Origin: Tetramitus jugosus
Lineage: Eukaryota > Heterolobosea > Eutetramitea > Acrasida > Vahlkampfiidae
Assembly: GCA_937625935.1 (NCBI GenBank)
Contig: OW569385.1
Coordinates: forward strand, 365,639-429,638
Reading direction: 5' to 3'
DNA length: 64,000 nt
This document shows positions 48,650 to 57,561 of this stretch, piece by piece (within the stretch, counting starts at the first letter, position 1; each line of letters begins with the position of its first letter). The position numbers and the translations under genes were made by a program. The notes below the pieces were generated by a model that saw only the letters and a program-made list of their open reading frames with translations, was not told where the DNA came from and did not search any database.

Positions 48650-49069
48650 GATACAGACACAACCAAACGACAGTATCGTTCGAAGAATATCCATACAAGT
48701 ATAGACTATTGGGATGACGTAAACACTGTAGAATTGAAACTTCTCTGACAAACGATTCATCGGCCGACCTTCTTCTTTTCCCCCGCCACACAGTTACTCT
48801 TCCACTCTCCCTTGAATACAACGCCTAATGCTCCTAAAAAGTGAGTTTGTGAACATGGATATCATGGTGATATTAGGACCTTGACATGTTCCATGCGATG
48901 AACATATCCTTTTATCAATGCTTGAATATCCGTGACAAAGATGATGCGAACAATTCATACCAGTATATCCTTCATTATATTTGCACGTATTTAAATCAAC
49001 ACATATCCCATGTCCAGAGCAAATGATTTCTTGATTCTTGGAATCTATGTCATAGCAGTTAAAAAGCCC
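48650..49069 (-). pseudogene. Relic of an EGF-repeat receptor kinase
   Basis: On the minus strand, 49,069 to about 48,870 reads as EGF/tenascin-type repeats (NCYDIDSKNQEIICSGHG, then ICVDLNTCKYNEGYTGMNC and ICSSHGTCQGPN). The frame then stops at a TAG that is part of a good 3' splice site (48,834). Immediately after it a second piece reads GALGVVFKGEWKSN, a kinase glycine loop. One frame shift later (about 48,775) it continues DESFVREVSILQCLRHPN and SLYLYGYSSNDTVV, the alpha-C/beta-4 region of a tyrosine-kinase-like (TKL) kinase. No catalytic loop follows. The order (EGF repeats then kinase) is that of a receptor kinase, here reduced to under 450 bp with a stop and a frameshift. Confidence 0.6.
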
Positions 49070-49189
49070 TTACTCGCATGTTACTCCAAGGAACCCCATT
49101 GTATACAAATAAACTTGTTATACCCTGCTCGGTATCAACACTACATATTTACTGGTCCACCAAAATATGTAATGAAACAGAGGAATCAT

Positions 49190-49389
49190 CTGAATTCCAT
49201 GTCTGCATTTACATGGTGTAGTGATCCATCTACATACAACACATGTACCAGATATTGCTCACCTAACTAACAGATACCAGACTTTTGTGTGATAGATCCA
49301 GTTGTTACCAACTGGGAAAACGGTAAAGCCAGTGGTCAAGGTATCTGGACAGATTGTTATTGCGAAATGAGCTACTCTGTCTGTAAGTA
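49190..49389 (+). pseudogene. Cys-rich coding fragment with in-frame stop
   Basis: In one plus frame the text CSDPSTYNTCTRYCSPN is followed by TAA (49,268-49,270), then continues DFCVIDPVVTNWENGKA and GIWTDCYCEMSYSVCK to the stop at 49,387-49,389. The stop may lie in a short intron (an acceptor-like CTAACTAACAG ends at 49,273), and a GTAAGT donor-like site follows the last Cys. I cannot name a family. It overlaps the edge of the EGF-kinase relic on the other strand, so this whole 1-kb patch appears to be rearranged gene debris. Confidence 0.35.
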
Positions 49390-49526
49390 ACATTCAATAT
49401 TTAGTAGTATGGGATGAAACAGCAAACGCGAATCGTCATAGCTTTGGACAGATTTTTTTTTTCACTTTTTGCAACCTGATGAGATACTCCGGTTCTATTA
49501 CCAACGCATCCAAACATACCTTTTAA

Positions 49527-51521
49527 ATGAACATCATGGCAGAGAATCAGCAGAACGGAGAGAGAAACAACATTGGTCAGGACCCTGACTTTTTTGAAAT
49601 TATTCCGAGAGACATGTTTCATTTGATTATGCAGTTCATTCCAGCTTTTCCCTTTTATTTCATGTTGAGGTCTGTGTGTCGACAATGGCTCTCTGAATTT
49701 CAAGACCATATTTATGCAAATGTTGATCATTTGAGTTTGGTGGATGATGGAAAGCCAAAGTATTATTTTAGAGTGGACAATGGTGGTCAACCGTCATTGG
49801 TGCAATTTAAACCAATTGCCTATATTGGAACAAATGTTCAATTGACTGATCAGTCATTGGACGATTCTCTTAATATTGATAAAACAGGTCTGTTTGAGAA
49901 ATTGGCCAATTTGTTTCCCAATGTGAAGCGCCTTCGATTGGGTCTGAGTTCTCTAGAATTGCCACATTTTGAACAATGTGTGAAGACAATGTTGCCAAAG
50001 TTTACTCAACTTGAAACATTGGATATTTTAGGAACTGTGAATTATAGTTCTCGAAATTTATATCAAGCAGTGCAGGCTGGACTTAAACTGGAGATGATTG
50101 TATGTTCGTTATCAAGTTCGACTCGTAACCTAAACCTCATTGGTATTTCGTTTGATGATACTGATGATGCATTGGGGAGGTTAAAGAAGTTTTCGGACAA
50201 GGGAAGACGATCAATGGCAGAATCGATGTCTCTCCCTTCAACATTGCAAAACAATGCACCATCTGTGAATATTCAGAAATTATCTGTGTCTTACCTGTTC
50301 TTGGATCAAATGAGTGTTGGTTTCAACATCAATGATTGGGAGTCTATCCAGGAGATGTACTCGCACTTTGATGTGTCAGTGGTTGAGTATTATCAACATT
50401 CATCGATCCTACCAGTTGAATCCTATGTTGATTATTTAGATTACATATCAAAGAAGGAAGAAGTGGTATGCAATCAACATTCATTGAGTCTACCAGTTGA
50501 AGAATCCTATGTCGATTACTTAAATTATATGTCAAAGAAGGAACAAGTGGTATTGTCCCACATAGGACACATCATTCGAAGAAACTCTGATGAAATCATT
50601 CAAGCAGTGATTGATATAACGGTGCGAGAGTATTCGCTTTTCCAACCACTTTTCTCTCTTTCAACAGCAACAAAAGTGGTGTTTCAACTCGCACCACGAA
50701 CCATTTTGAAATCAATGTTTGTGTTACAGCATATATTCTGGCCGAGTACACTTAGGTTGTTGACAGACCCGAGTCGAATGAGATATCCTGAATTGGTATT
50801 CAACATTGACAGTACCGTGGGGAGTGGATACTTGCTGTCATCTCTTCTCCGGAGGCTAATCTCACGATGTTTAATTGTTCAAATGTTGGATGTGATCAAG
50901 ACGACCATAGACACTTACAAAGCTTCTATGGCCATTAATGGTGTGCAAAACTATCTTGTGTCTGCGATTACTTATCTTCCATTCTCTCCTCTCCGAACTG
51001 ACTTGATGAAGTACTTGTTGTCAAAGGATCCCGAGTTAATCACTCTCGGAGATTTGAATGGAATCATTCGTGATGATCAAAAAGATTGTCCAATTATTCA
51101 AATGCTCCTCTCTCAATCTTACTCAGAAGAGTGTTTGGAGGATATAAAGTTCTTGGTATCAGCAGGAGCTTCACTCACACAAGCAGATAAGAATGGAAAC
51201 AATGTTCTTCACTCAGCTTGTCGAATGGCTGATATCAATTTATTGGAGTATCTCGCTTCAGTTTGTCCTGAGAGCTTAATGTTCGAAAGAAATAATAAGG
51301 GCGAAACTCCAATCGAGCTAATATTTTCAGGAAACTCTCATGATGGCGATGTCCAATTATTGTTCCTTCGAAAAGTTGTCAATCTACCTTTCTTCAATGA
51401 TGAAACGCTAAAAGATTATCAAACATCGCTTAGTGCTTTACTGAAAATTGCCTCTGATAGTCCTCATCTCGAAACAATCCAGTTGCTCCTGAAGAATGGT
51501 TTAGATACCAATGTGGAATGA
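49527..51521 (+). CDS. F-box-like and ankyrin-repeat protein
   Basis: A 664-residue intronless protein. Residues about 20-60 (DFFEIIPRDMFHLIMQFIP, then FYFMLRSVCRQWLSEFQDHI) fit an F-box, which would bind Skp1 in an SCF ligase. The middle has Leu-rich segments (LFPNVKRLRLGLSSLELPHFE, LETLDILGTVNY). The C-terminus has at least two ankyrin units: DIKFLVSAGASLTQADKNGNN with VLHSACRMADINLLEYLAS, and FERNNKGETPIELIFS; the last (LETIQLLLKNGLDTNVE) is cut short by the stop. Residues 290-345 hold an exact-length tandem duplication. Lineage-expanded F-box/ankyrin proteins usually recruit substrates. ATG at 49527 precedes a second in-frame ATG four codons on. Confidence 0.78.
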   Translation: MNIMAENQQNGERNNIGQDPDFFEIIPRDMFHLIMQFIPAFPFYFMLRSVCRQWLSEFQDHIYANVDHLSLVDDGKPKYYFRVDNGGQPSLVQFKPIAYIGTNVQLTDQSLDDSLNIDKTGLFEKLANLFPNVKRLRLGLSSLELPHFEQCVKTMLPKFTQLETLDILGTVNYSSRNLYQAVQAGLKLEMIVCSLSSSTRNLNLIGISFDDTDDALGRLKKFSDKGRRSMAESMSLPSTLQNNAPSVNIQKLSVSYLFLDQMSVGFNINDWESIQEMYSHFDVSVVEYYQHSSILPVESYVDYLDYISKKEEVVCNQHSLSLPVEESYVDYLNYMSKKEQVVLSHIGHIIRRNSDEIIQAVIDITVREYSLFQPLFSLSTATKVVFQLAPRTILKSMFVLQHIFWPSTLRLLTDPSRMRYPELVFNIDSTVGSGYLLSSLLRRLISRCLIVQMLDVIKTTIDTYKASMAINGVQNYLVSAITYLPFSPLRTDLMKYLLSKDPELITLGDLNGIIRDDQKDCPIIQMLLSQSYSEECLEDIKFLVSAGASLTQADKNGNNVLHSACRMADINLLEYLASVCPESLMFERNNKGETPIELIFSGNSHDGDVQLLFLRKVVNLPFFNDETLKDYQTSLSALLKIASDSPHLETIQLLLKNGLDTNVE

Positions 51522-51898
51522 ACGAATCGATAACAAAAAAGATACCAAGTCCATATCTCCAAAATTGGAATGGAAGAGAAATGTGATTCATGTACGTTAC
51601 GACTCTTACCACATTAATCTGATGCAGAAGCAGCGACACACCAATATGTTTTACTTGTCGTAGATGAAAACATCCTGGCACACTCCATTACAACGAAATG
51701 AAAAAAGTTTTGTGACTCTTCGCAACAGATTTGCCATTACGATAATGCCCAGGATTGGAAACGCGATTTTGCTTTTTGGATCATGCGTCCTGTGCAGATG
51801 AGCTCATTGTTGATTTAAAAGCGACCATTCAAAGGGTTCTGAATCGACAATAACAACAAACTAACATAATCCAATCTCAATACATACATATACGAATC
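51522..51898. other. Intergenic region, nothing recognised
   Basis: About 377 bp between two plus-strand genes. A minus frame overlapping the F-box gene end is not protein-like. The 50 nt before the next ATG are A/C-rich (CAATAACAACAAACTAACATAATCC type), the leader style seen throughout. Confidence 0.45.
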
Positions 51899-53939
51899 AT
51901 GTCCACTAACATGAAGAAACATATTATTACTGTGGTGATGACCATTATGGCTTCACTCTTGCTCTTCTCTGTCACTTCCATCAATGCACAGTGCATTGGT
52001 GTCGCTGGTTACACTTCTGCCGACTGCCCTCAAGGAACTCTTCCAAACTCCACAACCATTATTGGATACTTTTCTGGTGATGCCTTCTATGAAGCTGGAA
52101 CGAGTACTACCACTATTCCAGGTGCCAGTATCTCTGCAGGTGGTAAGATTGGCAATTACTTCCACTCACAAGGAGCTCTGGTCTTGGACTTTGGACCTTC
52201 TTTCGTAGATGATGATGGAATCAATACCATCTCCTTCTTTGCAAAGGTTGAATCTGTACATAACTGGACCGCGAATCCAACAGTCCCGGTGGCTACTTTC
52301 AAAGCAGATGCCGGAACTCGTAGCATCACTATTCAATTGGTCTCTGCGACCCCCAACATCAATTTAGTTGTCAGTTACATTTCTGCAGTCAATGCTCATT
52401 ACAGATGGTGATGCACTACAGAGAATATTTGCCATTGATGCAACTGGTCACTTGTTTGGAGGTGATTTTGCCTACATTGATGAAGTTTCCGTTTGGAGCA
52501 ACTCTGTGCTCGAAGTCGATGTTCCAACTATTGCGGGTATCTATGCGAATGGTTATTGCACAGGTTGGGAATCACAATATGGTGGTCCAGATCCAATTTT
52601 CGCTGCTTCATATACCAATGATGTTCTTACCATTGATGTCACTGTTCCAAAGAACTCATATCAAACAGTGCTGTACAGAATTGACAACACACCTAACCTG
52701 AGAGATGTGTGTTTGACAAATGCAGACAGTTTTACAACCAGTGCTGGTGCTAGCTGGGCTGCTGATCCAGAGCAAAAGTGTAGTCAAACATTCTCTTTGA
52801 ATCAAACTCTGACTCAAATATACACTGGTGCTGCACCAAATCAGTGGGTTGTCTCTCTGACACAAGGAGGTAGAACCATTGATCAGAGATTGGATATTTA
52901 TGTCACGTACTCTGTCATCAACCCCAATGCATGTTACACTGTGTCTTCAAAGGTTACCATTACTCTTCAGACATATCTGACTGCCCAAGCCTCCACAAAC
53001 TTTACCACTTTGGATGATCAAGCATCATTTTCGATTACCAACATGTTCATCAACCAAAATAATCAATTGGAAATTGATAGTGCTCTGGTAAGGAAGCTTC
53101 CAGGTATCTCCTTCAACAACATTCTCCTCACTAGGATGGCCAATAGCATTTCATATACTGGTTCAAGCACTCAGTGTACCTATCCAACTGGAAACTCTTG
53201 TGCTCTGACATTCACCAAGGACTGGACACTGTTGAACAGTGGCCAGAGAGGTGTTGGTGGAGATCACTCTTTGACCTTTAACAGAGTGAATGGTGGTACC
53301 CTCGAGATTGATTTCACAATGAGCTACACTGTTCCAGCCCAACCTGCTATTATCTCAGGAGACACACTCTCCTCTGTCATCACATTCTCTGCTCCTGATT
53401 CTATTTTCAGAACACAGGACACAATGCATTTGACAAACCAATTGGATGGAACACCTACGCTGCCAACAAACTATGATTTCACCTTTGTTGAAGGATACTT
53501 TTGCTGTGTTCGTTCTCCAAATGCGTTGCCAGTTTATGGGGTGAATGGAAATGGTTGTCAAAGTGCAATCCTTGGTAGAAACAACATTGTTGAGAAGACA
53601 CATTTGCTCCTTGGTTCCACTGGTCTAACTGTGACACAAAAGGTCATTCAAAGATCATATTCTCTGGACCTGGTTTTGAACAACATGATCACAATGAGCA
53701 GAAAACCTTTGCAAAATCCATTACTTCTCTTCTCCAATTTCACTGACACTACACTGGCTAGATCTGTCAAAATGGTAGCCGATATTGATTTGCGTAGAGC
53801 CACTGTGACTACCACAAGTATTCTACTGCTTCATGACGATAAAACTACCAAATCCAACAACAGTAGCAAGGACAAGATCAATGCTTTATTGATTGCTATT
53901 TTGTCCGTTGTCTGTTCTGTTGCATCAATGTGGCTCTGA
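51899..53939 (+). CDS. Secreted, probably GPI-anchored surface protein, with one frame change
   Basis: About 679 residues if the frame break near 52,400 is ignored. The signal peptide is MKKHIITVVMTIMASLLLFS-VTSINA. The first frame runs to a TGA at 52,409-52,411. The second opens before it and continues DGDALQRIFAIDATGH to 53939. An extra base in CATTACAGATGG explains it. The ectodomain is beta-rich, with many Thr/Ser/Asn and potential N-glycosylation sites, and Cys in CYTVSSKV, STQCTYPTGNSC and GYFCCVRS contexts. The C-terminus SKDKINALLIAILSVVCSVASMWL is a typical GPI-attachment signal (small residues, spacer, hydrophobic end with no basic tail). I do not recognise the family; adhesion or surface coat is an inference. 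Confidence 0.7.
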
Positions 53940-54020
53940 TCTTCACCAGAAAAACCAGCAGTGAGCCATCCAGCTTTAGAGACTGTTGAGATATGAAAAT
54001 GTTGTACAAAGGGTAGGATA

Positions 54021-54314
54021 TTAAAACTTATAATAATTCAATTTAAAAGGTAAATATTTTCTGGTTTCGTCGTTACTTCTGCCTCGATATGATTCTCCAT
54101 GCAATGAGGTCCTGTTTTGAGGGCTTGATTCGTCTGGGCTTTGTAGGTATGGCTTGTACTCTGAGCTTCTTGCTCTTTTGGCCGGTTGTTCATTGGTTGA
54201 ATGGGTATACACTTGTTGAAACCAAATGGCGGGTCCCATGTTATGCTGGTTATTATTAAATGAATAGACAATGTCATGTACAAATCTAGTGTCAAAATAC
54301 AAACTAATTTTCAT
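54021..54314 (-). CDS. Doubtful small ORF, 97 aa
   Basis: The frame starts MKISLYFDTRFVHDIVYSFN and continues AIWFQQVYTHSTNEQPAKRARSSEY, with reasonable composition and a polar C-terminus. A second minus frame over the same bases is also open for 85 codons with similar composition, so coding cannot be decided by reading. No domain recognised. Confidence 0.3.
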   Translation of the reverse strand: MKISLYFDTRFVHDIVYSFNNNQHNMGPAIWFQQVYTHSTNEQPAKRARSSEYKPYLQSPDESSPQNRTSLHGESYRGRSNDETRKYLPFKLNYYKF

Positions 54315-54515
54315 TCCAGATGATGATTTGCACTTATGGGGTCATCATCATGAACTATATTGTTTTACTTGGTGAAAAGTTGATGGACAGCTGAGAGGAG
54401 AGACTGGAGCAACAGCAGCAGCACATCGCAAAACGCGTTACGACAAAGTCACAGGTCAGAAGATGTGTACATGAATGGTACTTACTTGAAGCGGGAAATT
54501 GTTGAGTACATGATT

Positions 54516-54692
54516 TTATTGATTAAAGAGGGTTGCTTCTAAACTACCAAGAGTCATTCTCTTCCCAATAACGAAAAAACCCATTCCTACACTCTTCAAC
54601 AATATCTCTCGTGCTTGCTTAGCTGCTTCTTGAGTCTCTTTCAGTGACGCGTTTGTCTGTGGAATCCATTTGTTTTGGTGTTGTTTACTCAT
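54516..54692 (-). CDS. Short helical ORF, 58 aa
   Basis: The ATG at 54692 opens a 58-codon frame: MSKQHQNKWIPQTNASLKET, then EAAKQAREILLKSVGMGFFV and IGKRMTLGSLEATL. It is predicted to be one long amphipathic helix followed by a hydrophobic turn. It ends TAA at 54,516-54,518. The composition is protein-like and the ATG is followed by natural codons, but there is no homology I can name. It may be a first exon. Confidence 0.35.
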   Translation of the reverse strand: MSKQHQNKWIPQTNASLKETQEAAKQAREILLKSVGMGFFVIGKRMTLGSLEATLFNQ

Positions 54693-54881
54693 TGTAGTTC
54701 ACGTTAAATTCATGTACGGTTCCACAAATCAACAAATTTTCTAAAATTCAACAAACAACAATAATTCTATAAATCCATGGCTACCCTCTTCAAGTACTTA
54801 TTCTATCCGGTTCCTATCCCCTTCTCTGTGTTTGGATTTTCAAGCCAGTCATTGAGATGCTAATAACGGGCTCTGTCTGCA

Positions 54882-55162
54882 ATGGCAATTTTAACTGTAC
54901 CCAACACTGTTCATATAAAACATTTCGATGAGAGCTTATTGTCAATTCTACCAAATAATGAACAGATCAAGATTGAAATCTTATCTATACTCTCATTAGT
55001 TGTGAAAGGAAGAGAGAGTATTGCATATTGAACCTACAATGTGCATACAACGACCTCAGACACTTAATTTTATACCGTTACATAGTAGAATACGTTTATG
55101 TATTGAGTTTAAAGGCTTTTGGGAGTTGTATGATATTAATCAGTCATGTGATATCTCCATAG
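54882..55162 (+). pseudogene. Broken coding fragment, unknown family
   Basis: The ATG at 54882 opens MAILTVPNTVHIKHFDESLL, then SILPNNEQIKIEILSILSLV, closing at TGA 55,029-55,031. In another frame the text goes on as CILNLQCAYNDLRHLILYRY and VEYVYVLSLKAFGSC to about 55,162. The break falls in a GAGAGAGAG run at about 55,010-55,018, a natural slippage site. The first part (LPNNEQIKIEILSIL) resembles the start of F-box-like proteins of the kind at 49.5 kb, so this may be a decayed relative. Confidence 0.4.
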
Positions 55163-55324
55163 AAATGCAAACATTAGAAGAGTTCAATGGAGTAGTATGT
55201 GATTAGTCCAATGTATTTACTTTGATTTGTGCAATAGTGCTTGATCATACTCTCTTGATCAAATAAAAAAAATAGCTTGGACAAATTTAGAAAACAGTAA
55301 ACTATTTACAATGTGATGTTTAAT

Positions 55325-56335
55325 CTAAACGTATCTACAAACTAATTCAACATAATTCTGACCTGCTAAGTTATGTCTGTTGAATCTCCATTGTCCCAAA
55401 TTGTTATCCCAAACAACATAGTCCCCCAATTCAGCACCGTTATATCGCTTTAGGGCCACAGCATCTTTAATATTGTGTGCTCCAGTGTCACTAAAGAGAC
55501 AGTTGCCTACTCTCTCATCAGGAACAGGAACTGTTTTACCCATTTGGTCTTTTGCTTCTTTTCTTCGACGTGCCATGACATTTTCAGCTTCTTTTAATTT
55601 TCCCATTATTCTCCTTATTCCTTCATCAACATTCTTTTTCCAATTCCACTTCTGCACAGCTGTTGGTGGTGGATTTGTGAGTTGGAAAATACCATAACCA
55701 CCATCGTCTGACCTATCTGGCATACCTGTTTTATCAAACTGTCGATATTCATTTTCCTGCATTGCAATTGCCTGTGCAAACCAGATCGTCTCACCAATGT
55801 AGGAGCGTACTGTTTTGGGTGATGGTTGACTTCCACGAACTTCGAATCGTTTCACCATTATTTCTTCTAACGTTTTTATAGTTAAAGTGGCATCTCCACC
55901 AATTATGTTATCATCCCTAACAATAGGTATCCAATGCTTTCCAAGTGGAATAGTATCCTTACCAAGCACATAAGTAGCGCCCTCATATGTCACACTCAAC
56001 TCCCACGAAGCAGCATCAGCAGATGAAGACAAGTTACATAGTTGTAACTCTAGTTGAGGGAAAGTACCTTGTTCGCTTATATACACAATTTCAGGGAAGT
56101 TCTCTAGACGTAGTCCATCGACATGGACCACTAAGTCTTTGTCACAGACACGACAAATTTGACAACAACTATATAAGCTTGAGGCACAACACCATAATCC
56201 ATTCTCACAATCTTCAAATGGACTACAAGCAAATGATTTTTTGCCACAATTAACGCATTCAGCCTTACACTCTTTCTGATAAGTAGCGATGATAGTAATT
56301 GTAGACAATAAGAATAACGTTAGTAGTAGCTTCAT
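55325..56335 (-). CDS. Secreted Cys-rich protein with lytic-transglycosylase/lysozyme-like domain
   Basis: A 336-residue protein. Signal peptide MKLLLTLFLLSTITIIA. A Cys-rich segment (residues 22-66, CVNCGKKSFACSPFEDCENG, then LWCCASSLYSCCQICRVCDKD) is followed by a beta-sandwich-like region (70-170). From about 175 comes a goose-lysozyme/soluble-lytic-transglycosylase-like fold: GETIWFAQAIAMQENEYRQF, with Q193-E194 placed like the catalytic Glu of the A-x-x-x-QES motif, then DDGGYGIFQLTNP (residues 211-222), the G-x-G-x-x-Q-[LI]-T motif. These enzymes cleave peptidoglycan. In an amoeba it would help digest bacteria in phagosomes or outside the cell. Bacterial or phage ancestry is likely for this fold, but transfer is unproven. 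Confidence 0.72.
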   Translation of the reverse strand: MKLLLTLFLLSTITIIATYQKECKAECVNCGKKSFACSPFEDCENGLWCCASSLYSCCQICRVCDKDLVVHVDGLRLENFPEIVYISEQGTFPQLELQLCNLSSSADAASWELSVTYEGATYVLGKDTIPLGKHWIPIVRDDNIIGGDATLTIKTLEEIMVKRFEVRGSQPSPKTVRSYIGETIWFAQAIAMQENEYRQFDKTGMPDRSDDGGYGIFQLTNPPPTAVQKWNWKKNVDEGIRRIMGKLKEAENVMARRRKEAKDQMGKTVPVPDERVGNCLFSDTGAHNIKDAVALKRYNGAELGDYVVWDNNLGQWRFNRHNLAGQNYVELVCRYV

Positions 56336-56442
56336 GTCGTTTGATTGTTAAGATCTTGATGATGTAGATCAATGCTTAAAATATACCGCATAGAATTATT
56401 CCTGAATGTCTACCCGATTTGGGGAGCCGGTCAATTGTAAAA

Positions 56443-56640
56443 ATGCATCACCACAAAATGAATTCATTGAAGATTGTTCACTATGACATCGATGATTCAG
56501 CAATCATCAAAGAGGCTGTATTCCAGCTACCTCTCAAGGAAGATGATATAATGAAAGTTTTCGATGTGAAGAGCTTCTATTTGCAGACCTCTAACCCTGA
56601 CATTCTGGAAGTTACTAATTCTATTGTCATTAATCAGTAC
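56443..56640 (+). pseudogene. N-terminal gene fragment, unknown
   Basis: The ATG at 56443 starts MHHHKMNSLKIVHYDIDDSA, then IIKEAVFQLPLKEDDIMKVF and DVKSFYLQTSNPDILEV. Composition is strongly protein-like until about codon 66. Beyond that the same frame reads through the reverse strand of a Cys-rich relic and loses character. It looks like a gene start joined to unrelated debris. Confidence 0.4.
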
Positions 56641-56865
56641 GTACTTGATCCATGTAACTGTAATAGCAGTCATGACATGTCATATCTCCTCCAGCAAAGT
56701 AGTGTTTTGCACAACCAGTACATGCCATATTCTCGCAGTCAGTGCATTCAGAACTACAGTCTTCACATACTCAGCAGAAGTTCTGGTCTCATTGACAGCA
56801 TATATGTGTTATATCTACATTCATAGGAGCAGGGCAAGTACATGTTTCACAGTGTTTCATTTTTA
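56630..56865 (-). pseudogene. Cys-rich repeat fragment with two in-frame TGA codons
   Basis: On the minus strand from an ATG near 56,860: MKHCETCTCPAPMNVDITHI-CCQ, TGA, DQNFC, TGA, VCEDCSSECTDCENMACTGC, then AKHYFAGGDMTCHDC and on to TAA near 56,632. The Cys spacing is that of furin-like/EGF-related repeats. Two TGA codons within six positions make a functional reading unlikely. The style recalls the Cys-rich segment of the gene at 55,325-56,335, so it may be a duplicated and decayed piece of a relative. Confidence 0.5.
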
Positions 56866-56875
56866 TTTTTTTGTC

Positions 56876-57395
56876 CAAAAACCCAAAATCGTGGAATTGC
56901 AAGTTTTTGATAGTATAAGTGACAATAACCGTTACGCAACAGAAGAGTTCCTAGTAGCTCTCAAACTGTTGGCTGGTTGTAATATTGCATCTCCGGAAGG
57001 GGCCAAAAACTGATGTATCCATTATTTCTCAAAGTACAGGGAACTCACTGTCGGGAACGTTGATTGGCAATGACAACTCACTCTTATCGGTCTATAAATG
57101 GTGTTTCTATCTTCTACAATGACACGGTCTGTAACCATCAGCTCCATATCACAAGGAAAGTTACTGTGCGATGTAACTGATATCTCCAACAGGAGCAAAA
57201 AGCTGCTGCTGAATTCAAAACTGGTCGAAAACCCAAAATCACGGAATTGCAAGTTTCTGATAGTCTCCAGAGTTGATAACGGGAATTTCCAACGAATAGT
57301 CTACAACGAAATTCGACATTGGCGAGCCATAGTTCATCTACTTTCTCCTTCGCCAAAAACTGATGTATGCATTTTCTCAAACAAAACAGACTATT
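56876..57395. repeat. Two diverged direct repeats about 350 bp apart
   Basis: The segment AAAACCCAAAATCGTGGAAT at 56,876 recurs at 57,231 with two changes and continues TGCAAGTTTTTGATAGT versus TGCAAGTTTCTGATAGT. A second pair, GCCAAAAACTGATGTAT, is at 57,002 and 57,352. Offsets are 355 and 350 nt, so the block 56,876-57,045 was duplicated to 57,231-57,395 with small indels. In one frame both copies encode KPKI-[VT]-ELQV-[FS]-DS, suggesting a once-coding repeat domain. The sequence between carries a further similar motif (SPTGAK against SPEGAK). No intact ORF spans both. Confidence 0.65.
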
Positions 57396-57561
57396 GCTAT
57401 AGCGTCAGAACAAATGACTGGTCATTGTGTTTTTCATACAGACAGCTTCTTTAGACATAGTAGTCAACGGTGGTAGGAACATGTGAATTTGAGAATGCAA
57501 AGTGAAATAAATTGGCAAGCATTATCACAAACAACACACAACAACAAAAGAATACACATTC

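Noticed and set aside
48540-48690. ILSFGCV on the minus strand, resembling kinase subdomain IX
   Set aside because: Too close to the alpha-C/beta-4 piece for a kinase, with no catalytic HRD or DFG between; probably chance.
48514-48717. 67-codon plus-strand ORF (LSDIPSIVQDFYSLATRLGY)
   Set aside because: It starts from a non-ATG codon, partly overlaps the kinase relic on the other strand, and has no leader or continuation.
56780-56830. Selenocysteine reading of the two TGA codons in the Cys-rich fragment
   Set aside because: The surroundings are gene debris, the fragment is short, and no SECIS-like hairpin was evident by eye; decay is simpler.
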